From JBBDXA01 sp040902585 (GTDB lineage Bacteria > Planctomycetota > Phycisphaerae > Phycisphaerales > Phycisphaeraceae), in assembly GCA_040902585.1 (NCBI GenBank), contig JBBDXA010000136.1:1-26775 (forward strand): a stretch of 26,775 nt of DNA. Direction: 5' to 3'. The position numbers were made by a program, and so were the translations under genes. Positions 6,483-12,865 of the stretch are shown here, piece after piece. The notes beneath the pieces are model-generated. The model was given only the letters and a program-made list of their open reading frames with translations. It had not been told where the DNA came from and searched no databases. Each line of letters opens with the position of its first letter. Position 1 is the first letter of the stretch.

Positions 6483-7925
6483 ATGCTCACCCTCCCCGTT
6501 CTCCGCTGGGGCCAGCCCTACGAATCACTCGAGTTCGACTCCGTCAAACACTTCGTCACCGGCGAAGTACTCGCCAAGGTCGGACAGGCCAACCCCGGCC
6601 TCCTCGCCCGGGACATCAAGAAGGCCCAGCGGGCCCGCGATGTGCTCCGCGAGATCCCCTGCGCCGACCTCGTGCAGATCATGAAGAAGGCTGCGGACCT
6701 CTACTTGAGCGCCACGCTCCCCATGGGCGACGGCACGCAGAGCCCCGAGGACTTCGCACGTCAACAGTCCGCTTCCACCGGCCTGCCTGTTCACATGGCC
6801 GCGGCCAACATGAGCAAGAATCATTTCGTGCTCTCCAATATGGATCACATTCTCGATTGCCTGACGCGCGGGCTCGATCTGGACATTCTCACCCGCGGCT
6901 ACGGCGACGAAGGGCGCGGTGTCACCGTCAGCTACCAGGCGCAGTCGCCGGCGCTCGGCATGGTGCTACCCTCCAATTCACCGGGCGTTCACACGCTCTG
7001 GCTGCCTGTCATTCCGATGCAGATCGGCCTGGTGCTCAAGCCGGGGCCGCAGGAGCCGTGGACGCCTTATCGCATGTTCGCGGCGTTCACCGAGGCGGGC
7101 ATCCCCAAGGAAGCGATCAGCATTTATCCCGGCGGCGCGGAGATGGGCGCGGAGGTTGTCGCCCGTGTCGGCCGGGTCATGATCTTCGGCGGCGCGCCGA
7201 CGGTCGAGCGATACAAAGGCAACCCCGCGGTGCAGGTGCATGGCCCGGGCTACTCCAAGATTCTCATCGGTGATGACAAGGTCGATCAGTGGGAGAAGTA
7301 CGTCGACATCATCGCCGACTCGATCTACCTCAACAGCGGTCGCGGCTGCATCAACTGCTCAGGCATCTGGGCGTCAAGGCATACGAAGGAAATCGCGGCG
7401 GCTGTCGCCGAGAAGATCGGCAAGATCGAGGCTCTGCCGCCCGAAGACAAGAACGCCAAGCTCGCGGCCTTCACTGTGCCGGGCCAGGCACAGGCGATCA
7501 ACGAGTCGATCCTGACCATGTGCAAGGAGCCTGGCGTCACCGATCTCTGCTCGCAGTACGGCCCGCGCCTCGTGGAGCTGGAACACGCTGCCTACCTGCG
7601 GCCCTGGGTCATCCATTGCGAAAGCCCCGAGAAACAGATCGCCAACAAGGAATACATGTTCCCCTTCGCGACGGTCGTGCAGTGCCCGCAGGAAGAAATG
7701 CTCGAGAAGATCGGCCCGACGCTCGTCGGCACGGTCATCAGTGACAACGAGGAATGGCAACAGGAAATGCTCCGCGCGACGCACATCGATCGCCTGAACC
7801 TGGGGCCGATTCCGACGATCAAGCTCGACTGGTTGCAGCCGCACGAGGGGAATATCGTGGACTTTTTGTTCCGCGCGCGTGCGTTCCAGATGCCGGCGGA
7901 GAAGACGGCGGGGGTGGGGGCGTGA
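6483..7925 (+). CDS. Aldehyde dehydrogenase-fold protein with atypical active site
   Basis: The 480-residue protein has the aldehyde dehydrogenase layout: a cofactor segment (VLPSNSPGVHTLWLPVIPMQ, then GLVLKPGPQEPWTPYRMF), a FGG turn (IFGGAPTVERY), the nucleophile segment NSGRGCINCSG with Cys289, and a C-terminal VISDNEEWQQEML region. The usual ELGGK motif with its general-base Glu is replaced by VHGPGYSK. It may therefore be an acyl-CoA reductase-like (LuxC-related) branch or use another base; I cannot tell which. The ATG is preceded by AAGGA at 8 nt. Upstream 6430-6470 is A+T-rich for this genome and probably holds the promoter. It converges on the HEPN gene with only one base between the stop codons. 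Confidence 0.75.
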   Translation: MLTLPVLRWGQPYESLEFDSVKHFVTGEVLAKVGQANPGLLARDIKKAQRARDVLREIPCADLVQIMKKAADLYLSATLPMGDGTQSPEDFARQQSASTGLPVHMAAANMSKNHFVLSNMDHILDCLTRGLDLDILTRGYGDEGRGVTVSYQAQSPALGMVLPSNSPGVHTLWLPVIPMQIGLVLKPGPQEPWTPYRMFAAFTEAGIPKEAISIYPGGAEMGAEVVARVGRVMIFGGAPTVERYKGNPAVQVHGPGYSKILIGDDKVDQWEKYVDIIADSIYLNSGRGCINCSGIWASRHTKEIAAAVAEKIGKIEALPPEDKNAKLAAFTVPGQAQAINESILTMCKEPGVTDLCSQYGPRLVELEHAAYLRPWVIHCESPEKQIANKEYMFPFATVVQCPQEEMLEKIGPTLVGTVISDNEEWQQEMLRATHIDRLNLGPIPTIKLDWLQPHEGNIVDFLFRARAFQMPAEKTAGVGA

Positions 7926-7935
7926 GTCACACGCC
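7919..7935. terminator. Small hairpin over two convergent stop codons
   Basis: GGCGTG and CACGCC pair around AGTCA. The stops of the dehydrogenase gene (7923-7925) and of the HEPN gene (7929-7927) both lie inside it. There is no T-tract, so a terminator role is only a possibility. Confidence 0.25.
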
Positions 7936-8307
7936 AAGGCTCCGCCGAGCTTCTTCCCGGAACTGCCGGCAAAGCTTCGCTGCTGATCGCGCATGAACCA
8001 CCGTCGCGTTCATGCCGGGATACCGAGGTGCCACCGCGCTGATGGTCAGTGCCTTCATCGGGTTCAAATACGAAATCCACGCCGGTTCGATCGTCACAGT
8101 CGAATGCAGCAGCAACACCAGATCATGCGTCTTGGTGAACGGTACGCCGGATTCGTTGAGTCTGGCCTTGAGATACTTTTCGACGCACTGCTGCGCGTGA
8201 AAACAAATCGGATCGTACCGGCTACGCTTGCGCGACTTGAGCAGCAGACAGACGACGTCGTAATCGGCTTCGGCCTTGGCGACCCATTCTTGTGTCGTCG
8301 GCAGCAT
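7927..8307 (-). CDS. HEPN domain protein (toxin-like partner of MNT)
   Basis: The 126-residue protein matches the HEPN family that pairs with small nucleotidyltransferases: an N-terminal EWVAKAEADYDVVCLLL helix, then ICFHAQQCVEKYLKARL, THDLVLLL, and a C-terminal helix after PRYPGMNAT. HAQQC.EKYLKA is the most recognisable motif. In characterised MNT/HEPN modules the HEPN protein is an RNase toxin that MNT silences by nucleotide transfer. The RX4-6H catalytic motif of the ribonuclease-type HEPNs is not obvious here, so RNase activity is uncertain. The ATG at 8307 lies inside the upstream nucleotidyltransferase gene (86-nt overlap), which suggests translational coupling. Confidence 0.85.
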   Translation of the reverse strand: MLPTTQEWVAKAEADYDVVCLLLKSRKRSRYDPICFHAQQCVEKYLKARLNESGVPFTKTHDLVLLLHSTVTIEPAWISYLNPMKALTISAVAPRYPGMNATVVHARSAAKLCRQFREEARRSLGV

Positions 8308-8608
8308 AAAGAACGAGCCCCTTTTCCATGATCTCGGCCAGGAAGAAATCGTTCATGGCGATGCGCTCTTTGATCTCGCGCTTCGAGCGCACGATCAAGT
8401 CGAGTGCGAAGCTGACAGTCAAGCCCAGACGGATTCGGATTGCTGCATCCAGATTTGAACCGCGATAGGGCATGACGATCAGAAGGTCGACGTCTGAATC
8501 GGTCGTCGGAATTCCATAGGCATAAGAGCCGAAGAGTATTACCCGCTGCGGCCGGAACTGCCGTACCACGTCGTCAACACATCGCTCAATGTCCGCAGCT
8601 TCGGCCAT
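8222..8608 (-). CDS. MNT-type minimal nucleotidyltransferase (antitoxin-like)
   Basis: The 128-residue protein has the polymerase-beta superfamily signature in RVILFGSYAYGIPTTDSDVD: GS followed by DxD, which bind the triphosphate and metal ions. A later Asp in ALDLIV is the probable third metal ligand. In MNT/HEPN modules this enzyme modifies and silences the HEPN toxin. The start at 8608 (MAEAADIE) is chosen because a perfect TATAAT lies exactly 6 nt before it; the frame is open far upstream but antisense to efp. The C-terminal tail after GLVLYAADD is unusually basic (RMGRQGRSRLRRRLSAAQ) and exists only because the frame runs 86 nt into the HEPN gene. Confidence 0.85.
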   Translation of the reverse strand: MAEAADIERCVDDVVRQFRPQRVILFGSYAYGIPTTDSDVDLLIVMPYRGSNLDAAIRIRLGLTVSFALDLIVRSKREIKERIAMNDFFLAEIMEKGLVLYAADDTRMGRQGRSRLRRRLSAAQVAQA

Positions 8609-8614
8609 GCAAGG

Positions 8615-8620
8615 ATTATA
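8615..8620 (-). promoter_or_regulatory. TATAAT -10 box of the MNT/HEPN pair, leaderless
   Basis: On the minus strand TATAAT is followed by CCTTGC and then the ATG at 8608. The 6-nt spacing puts the expected transcription start at the A of ATG. No -35 resembling TTGACA is found. Confidence 0.55.
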
Positions 8621-8665
8621 GCCGCCTGAAAAGGAAGGCGTCTTTCCCTTCATCCCTTCCATTGC

Positions 8666-8671
8666 TAGAAT
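8666..8671 (+). promoter_or_regulatory. Possible -10 box of efp
   Basis: TAGAAT is followed by CCCCGCC, the same C-rich downstream context seen at other -10 boxes in the window. It would give a leader of about 35 nt that contains the GGAG ribosome-binding site of efp. Confidence 0.4.
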
Positions 8672-8713
8672 CCCCGCCCCAACACACGCAACCACCGAAC
8701 TGGAGCTTCGACC

Positions 8714-9268
8714 GTGAAATCCAACGACCTTCGTCCCGGCATGGCTATCCGCATGGATGGCAACCTTTACGTCCTCACTGACGTCACGCACCGCACGCCC
8801 GGCAACCTCCGCGCGTTCGTGCAGATCAAGTTCAAACGCCTCAGTGACGGGGCCGTCCTCGACAAGCGCCTTTCCAGCGGTGAGGAAATGGATCAGGTTG
8901 ATATGGATCGCCGCGGCGCGGAGTTTCTCTATGCGGACAACACGGGTCCGGTCTTCATGGATTCCGAATCGTACGATCAGTTCAATATCGATCCGGATGT
9001 GCTGGGCGGCGCGATGCTGTACTTGAAGCCCAACACGCAGCTCGTGGTGATGTGGATCGAAGGCAAGCCGATCACGGTGGAACTGCCCAAGACGGTGGAC
9101 CTGCTGGTGAAGGACACGCCGCCGGGCATCAAGGGCGCGACGGCCACGAACCAGCTCAAGGAGGCCGAGCTCGAAACCGGCCTGAAGACGAGGGTGCCCG
9201 GGTTCATCGCCATCGGCGAGACCATCCGCGTAAGCACCGCTGACGGCTCGTACATGTCCCGCGCCTGA
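8714..9268 (+). CDS. efp: Translation elongation factor P, with Asn at the loop tip
   Basis: EF-P binds between the P and E sites of the ribosome and relieves stalling at proline runs. The 184-residue protein shows all three beta domains: SNDLRPGMAIRMDGNLYVL at the start, the loop HRTPGNLRAF, the central GAEFLYADN...FMDSESYDQF, and the C-terminal TGLKTRVPGFIAIGETIRVS. At the tip, where most EF-Ps have a modifiable Lys (PGKG) or Arg, this one has Asn31 in PGNLR. GTG start with GGAG 8 nt upstream. Divergent from the MNT/HEPN pair and followed by a strong hairpin terminator, so it is a single-gene unit. Confidence 0.96.
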   Translation: MKSNDLRPGMAIRMDGNLYVLTDVTHRTPGNLRAFVQIKFKRLSDGAVLDKRLSSGEEMDQVDMDRRGAEFLYADNTGPVFMDSESYDQFNIDPDVLGGAMLYLKPNTQLVVMWIEGKPITVELPKTVDLLVKDTPPGIKGATATNQLKEAELETGLKTRVPGFIAIGETIRVSTADGSYMSRA

Positions 9269-9297
9269 CACCCGACTTGTTCAACTGAATTCCCAGC

Positions 9298-9328
9298 AAG
9301 GCCCGCACCCTCCGCGGGCCTTGTCTTT
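9298..9328 (+). terminator. Rho-independent terminator of efp
   Basis: A 9-bp stem (AAGGCCCGC with GCGGGCCTT) closes a 7-nt loop and is followed by the T-rich GTCTTT. It lies 29 nt after the efp stop codon. Confidence 0.75.
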
Positions 9329-9355
9329 GCAAACGCACCGCACCGCGCCTAACCT
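9327..9355 (+). promoter_or_regulatory. Promoter of the GNAT gene, leaderless
   Basis: A -35-like TTGCAA (9327-9332) and a -10-like TAACCT (9350-9355) are separated by 17 nt. Six bases (GTTCGC) follow before the ATG at 9362, so the mRNA would be leaderless. This is the best -35/-10 pair among the leaderless candidates. Confidence 0.5.
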
Positions 9356-9361
9356 GTTCGC

Positions 9362-9811
9362 ATGGCCAATGCCAAGATTGACATCGTCGGACGGGGCGAA
9401 GTGAAACTCGTGGCTGATCTGTACAACCAGATCTTCAAGCCGCGACGCGAGCTTGCCTTCTTCGAGCGGCGATTCCTCGGCAGGCACAACATCCTCATGC
9501 TCATCGCCTCCATCGACGAGCGACCGGTCGGCTTTTACCTTGGCTTTGAACTGAAGCCGGGTGTGTTCTTCACCTGGCTCGTCGGCGTGGTGCCGGAGCT
9601 TCATCGTCACGGCATCGCATCGCAGGTTGTCGAAGCGGCACAGGCATGGGCCAAGGACAACGAATACACTTCAATCCGCCTGGAGTGTCACAACCAGCAC
9701 CGGGCTCTGCTGCACCTGGCAATCCGCCACGAGTACGACATCGTGGGCATCCGCTGGGACCTGGACCGCGGAGACAATCTCGTCATCTTCGAAAAGCTGC
9801 TGGATCATTGA
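9362..9811 (+). CDS. GNAT family N-acetyltransferase
   Basis: The 149-residue protein has the GNAT core: ASIDERPVGFYLGF (strands 2-3), then WLVGVVPELHRHGIASQVVE, which carries the acetyl-CoA pyrophosphate-binding turn (R/Q-x-x-G-x-G/A; here HRHGIA), then IRLECHNQHRALLHLAIRHE as the C-terminal strand-helix. The substrate cannot be inferred. The glycine pattern of the turn is slightly degenerate. It lies between the efp terminator and a 105-bp palindromic element and appears to be transcribed alone from a leaderless promoter. Confidence 0.82.
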   Translation: MANAKIDIVGRGEVKLVADLYNQIFKPRRELAFFERRFLGRHNILMLIASIDERPVGFYLGFELKPGVFFTWLVGVVPELHRHGIASQVVEAAQAWAKDNEYTSIRLECHNQHRALLHLAIRHEYDIVGIRWDLDRGDNLVIFEKLLDH

Positions 9812-9822
9812 ACGCGAAGCGG

Positions 9823-9927
9823 GAGCACCATCCCGACAGGGTGGTGCTGATGGCGCACGAACACCTGACGCCTCGATCGCCACGGTGTGCTGTGCGCTAT
9901 TAGCACCACCCTTTCGGGATGGTGCTC
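9823..9927. repeat. 105-bp palindromic GAGCACC element (copy B)
   Basis: The left arm (9823-9848) reads GAGCACCATCCCGACAGGGT then GGTGCT. The right arm (9902-9927) is its reverse complement with one change. Each 26-nt arm is itself a hairpin. A 53-nt spacer separates them. It begins 12 nt after the GNAT stop codon. Same length as the copy inside the M48 gene (16734-16838). Confidence 0.85.
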
Positions 9928-9939
9928 ATGATGCTCGAA

Positions 9940-9968
9940 GTGACGTCACGTCGCTCCTTCTGTACGAT
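9940..9968 (+). promoter_or_regulatory. Promoter of the YhaM-like gene
   Basis: GTGACG (9940-9945, 4 of 6 matches to TTGACA) and TACGAT (9963-9968) are 17 nt apart. The -35 lies in a perfect palindrome GTGACGTCAC (9940-9949), which could be an operator. The leader would be about 22 nt and contains GGAG 7 nt before the ATG. Confidence 0.45.
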
Positions 9969-9997
9969 GGCCCGCTTTCCCGCCATCGGAGCAGAAC

Positions 9998-10990
9998 ATG
10001 CCGCAGCGCACTTACATTCGCGACCTTCAACCCAGCCAACTGATTGAAGGCGTTTACGCCATTCGCAACTGCCAGCTCGGGCGCACCAAGACCCAGAAGC
10101 CTTACATCAAGTGCCTGCTCGCCGACAAGACCGGCCAGACGCCCGCCCGCATGTGGAACGCCACGGAAGAACTGTTCAGCATTCTCCCCACCGACGGCTT
10201 CGTCCGCATCGAAGGCCAGACGCAGCCTTACCAGGGCGAGATGCAGATCGTCATCCAGCAGATCAACGTCGCCACGCCCACGGCTGGTGAAATGGCGGAC
10301 CTGCTCCCCTCCACGCAATACGACGTGGAAGCGATGTTCGCCGAGGTGATGCAGATTGTCAGCACGTTTGAGTATGGCCCGATCAAGGCCCTGGCGCGAA
10401 TGTACACCGAAGACCTGGAGCTGATGAACCGCTTCAAACAGGCACCGGCCGCGATGAGCCTGCATCACGCCTTTTTGGGCGGGCTGCTTGAGCATACTTT
10501 ACAACTGCTTAGACTCGCGAACGTGATCCTGCCGTTGTACCCGCAGATCAATCGCGACATCGTGCTGATGGGCCTGTTCCTGCATGACCTAGGCAAATGC
10601 GATGAACTCACGTGGGAGAACGGCTTCAGCTACAGCGACGACGGCCAGCTCGTAGGCCACATCGCCCGCGGGGTGATCTGGCTGCAACGGCGGGCGGAGG
10701 ATTGCGCGCTGCTTGGCGAGCCGGTGCCTGAACCGGTGCTGCGCGTGCTGCATCACATCATCCTCTCGCACCACGGCCAGCTTGCCTTCGGGGCCTTAAA
10801 GATTCCCGCGACGCCCGAGGCAATTCTGGTTTCGCACATCGACAACCTCGACGCGAAGATGCAGATGGCGATCGCGGCCGCGCGAGGCGAGTCGATGAAG
10901 AGCGAAGCGGTCGGCGGGAATTTCACGGAGAAGATCTGGGCCCTGGAAACGCGCATCTATCGGCCTGATCCGACGACGGTGGAAGAGTAA
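9998..10990 (+). CDS. yhaM: YhaM-type 3'-5' exoribonuclease (OB fold plus HD domain)
   Basis: The protein has an N-terminal OB-fold (about residues 15-95: GVYAIRNCQLGRTKTQKPYI ... GFVRIEGQTQPYQGEMQIVI) and a C-terminal HD domain with SLHHAFLGGLLEHT (His156/157, His166), LFLHDLGK (HD at 196-197) and HHIILSHHGQ. This order and the length (330 residues, against about 314 in Bacillus YhaM) match the YhaM/CBF1 family, in which the HD site hydrolyses single-stranded RNA or DNA from the 3-prime end. GGAG precedes the ATG by 7 nt. It converges on the Kef-type gene across a repeat-filled 104-nt gap. Confidence 0.9.
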   Translation: MPQRTYIRDLQPSQLIEGVYAIRNCQLGRTKTQKPYIKCLLADKTGQTPARMWNATEELFSILPTDGFVRIEGQTQPYQGEMQIVIQQINVATPTAGEMADLLPSTQYDVEAMFAEVMQIVSTFEYGPIKALARMYTEDLELMNRFKQAPAAMSLHHAFLGGLLEHTLQLLRLANVILPLYPQINRDIVLMGLFLHDLGKCDELTWENGFSYSDDGQLVGHIARGVIWLQRRAEDCALLGEPVPEPVLRVLHHIILSHHGQLAFGALKIPATPEAILVSHIDNLDAKMQMAIAAARGESMKSEAVGGNFTEKIWALETRIYRPDPTTVEE

Positions 10991-10994
10991 GAAC

Positions 10995-11094
10995 GAAATC
11001 TTGAAATCATGAAATGGATAAATCAGGAAATGGAACCTGAACAGTTTCCTTGCCTGATTTCAGGATTTCAAGATTCAGGCATTTCAAGATTTTC
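10995..11094. repeat. Imperfect hairpin with about 8-nt periodic arms between convergent genes
   Basis: The left arm starts GAAATCTTGAAATCATGAAA and the right arm ends with the complementary ATTTCAAGATTTTC. Both arms show a spacing of about eight bases (GAAATC units on the left, ATTTCAAG units on the right). It fills the gap from 4 nt after the yhaM stop to the base before the stop of the antiporter gene, so it could work as a bidirectional terminator. Confidence 0.65.
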
Positions 11095-12774
11095 TCACCC
11101 CACGATCTTTTCCTGCGCATCGCCGAACCAGCTTGCGTCCGTCAGCAGCACCGCGAGGCGTTCGCCCGCCAGGTCGTGCGGCCGAATGACGTAGTGAGCC
11201 CCATCCTGTCGCAGGCGTTGTTCGTGCGTGCCATCGTCCGCTGTGGCGACCACGTGAGCATGCGGCGCGATCGCCTTGGACATGCGCACGAGGGCGTGAT
11301 TATCGACGCCTTTAAGAAGGATGTCGGGAATGGTCGAGACGATCACCTTCGCGTGTTTGAGGTGCGCGTGCTCGAGTGTTTCCATGCTGCTGATATCACC
11401 GAAGACCGCGTGAATGCCCCGGTTCTTCAGTTCCTCGAGCGTGACGGGGTTGAAATCGATGACCAGCAGGCGTTTGAGAAAATCCGGATGCGAGCGAGCG
11501 AGGGCTTCAACCAGGGCGCGGGCGCCGCGATGAAAGCCCAGCAGCACGATGTCGTGCGTCATGGCTTCATCCTCGGTGAGCGATGCCTGCGCGCCGGGCT
11601 TGGCGCGCACGATGTACTTTTCAAAGAGCAGAAAGAGCGGATGGCTGAAGCGGATCGCGTAGGAGGAGAGGACCGCCATGATCGCCATCGCGTAGAGGAC
11701 GATGGCCATGGTGCGGGCTTCGATGTGATGGAAGGTGTTGAGCCCGAGCGTGGCAATGACGAGAGAGAATTCGCTGACCTGCGCCAGGTTGAGCGAGGCG
11801 ACAAACGACGCTCGCCGGCCTGCGCCCGTCGCCAGCGCCAGGGGATACACCGACATGAACCGCGAGGCGATGACAAAGGTGACGACGATTGAGACGGGCA
11901 CGACCATGTCCCACGACGGCGCGGTGATCTTCATGCCCAGCGAGACGAAAAAGAGCGTGAGAAAGAAGTCACGCAGCGGGAGCGTCTTGGCGGTGACATG
12001 GATGCTGTAAGGGAACGCGGCGATGGAGACGCCTGCGACGAGCGCGCCCATTTCCTTGGAGAGGTTTAGTGCCGAGGCCGTCGCCGCCACGGCTGAGCAC
12101 CAGCCGATGGATACCGCCAGGACCATTTCGGAGTTCTTGGCGATGGAGGTGAAGACCCAGCGCAAGGCGTACTTGGAGAAAAGAAATCCGCCGACCAGGA
12201 GGGCGACGGTGAAGAACATGGCCTTGGCGATCGGCGCGATGGAAGGGTCGGCGAGGTTGGGCTGGAAGGCGAGGACGAAGATGGCGTAGATGTCCTGCAC
12301 GACGAGGACGCCCAGCGTGATGCGGCCGGGCAGCGTGTCGAGTTCGGCCTTGTCGTAGAGCAGTTTCACGACGATGGCCGTGCTCGATAGGGCGCACATG
12401 ATCGCCAGGTAGAGGCCGTCGTTTTTCGCGCCGAGAATCGGGAAGCCCATGATGCTGAATAGCGCGCAGCCGAGCCCGACGCAAATGAGAAACTGTCCAA
12501 AGCCGGTGACCAGCAGTTGCTTCCCTGAGGCGAGGAGCTTTTTGACGTTGAGTTCCAGGCCGATGATGAACAGCAGGAGGATCAAACCGATTTCGGAGAT
12601 GATCTCGATGCTTTCCGGTTCATGCACGACCTCGAAGACCTGCGGCCCGATGAGGGCGCCGGCCAGCAAATAGCCCAGCAGGATCGGCTGATGCAGCCAG
12701 TACGCGACGAGGCCTGAGAGGGTCGCCGTGATGATGGCGATGCCGATGTCGTAAAGGAGCTGACCATGTTCCAT
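11095..12774 (-). CDS. Kef/CPA2-type monovalent cation:proton antiporter with RCK domain
   Basis: The N-terminal 390 residues form a multi-pass membrane domain of the CPA2 (Na+/H+ exchanger) type with the typical LGYLLAGALIGP and EIGLILLLFIIGLEL helices and CALSSTAIVVKLL with the discontinuous-helix region. A C-terminal TrkA-N/RCK-like domain starts at HDIVLLGFHRGARALVEAL, followed by LLVIDFNP and FGDISSMETLEHAHL. Its first glycine motif is degenerate (GFHRGA instead of GxGxxG), so nucleotide binding may differ from KefC. In the inner membrane it would exchange K+ or Na+ for protons. The ATG at 12774 lacks a good ribosome-binding site. Divergently transcribed from the MscS-cNMP gene. Confidence 0.9.
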   Translation of the reverse strand: MEHGQLLYDIGIAIITATLSGLVAYWLHQPILLGYLLAGALIGPQVFEVVHEPESIEIISEIGLILLLFIIGLELNVKKLLASGKQLLVTGFGQFLICVGLGCALFSIMGFPILGAKNDGLYLAIMCALSSTAIVVKLLYDKAELDTLPGRITLGVLVVQDIYAIFVLAFQPNLADPSIAPIAKAMFFTVALLVGGFLFSKYALRWVFTSIAKNSEMVLAVSIGWCSAVAATASALNLSKEMGALVAGVSIAAFPYSIHVTAKTLPLRDFFLTLFFVSLGMKITAPSWDMVVPVSIVVTFVIASRFMSVYPLALATGAGRRASFVASLNLAQVSEFSLVIATLGLNTFHHIEARTMAIVLYAMAIMAVLSSYAIRFSHPLFLLFEKYIVRAKPGAQASLTEDEAMTHDIVLLGFHRGARALVEALARSHPDFLKRLLVIDFNPVTLEELKNRGIHAVFGDISSMETLEHAHLKHAKVIVSTIPDILLKGVDNHALVRMSKAIAPHAHVVATADDGTHEQRLRQDGAHYVIRPHDLAGERLAVLLTDASWFGDAQEKIVG

Positions 12775-12808
12775 AAAAAGTTGACGCGCACAGGCGAGTG
12801 AAGCGGGG

Positions 12809-12838
12809 ATTATATCGTCTCGGCGAGAGAGTTATAAT
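12809..12838. promoter_or_regulatory. Back-to-back -10 boxes between antiporter and MscS genes
   Basis: TATAAT on the minus strand (12814-12809, followed by CCCCGC) and TATAAT on the plus strand (12833-12838, followed by CGCCCG) face outward from an 18-nt centre. The centre holds the palindrome TCTCG-G-CGAGA (12818-12828), a possible shared operator. The two promoters overlap, so they may exclude each other. Confidence 0.5.
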
Positions 12839-12865
12839 CGCCCGTCGTCTGCGAAAGGATTCCTG

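Noticed and set aside
12781..12786. TTGACG as a -35 box for the MscS gene
   Set aside because: It lies 46 nt from the plus-strand TATAAT, far outside the usual 16-18 nt.
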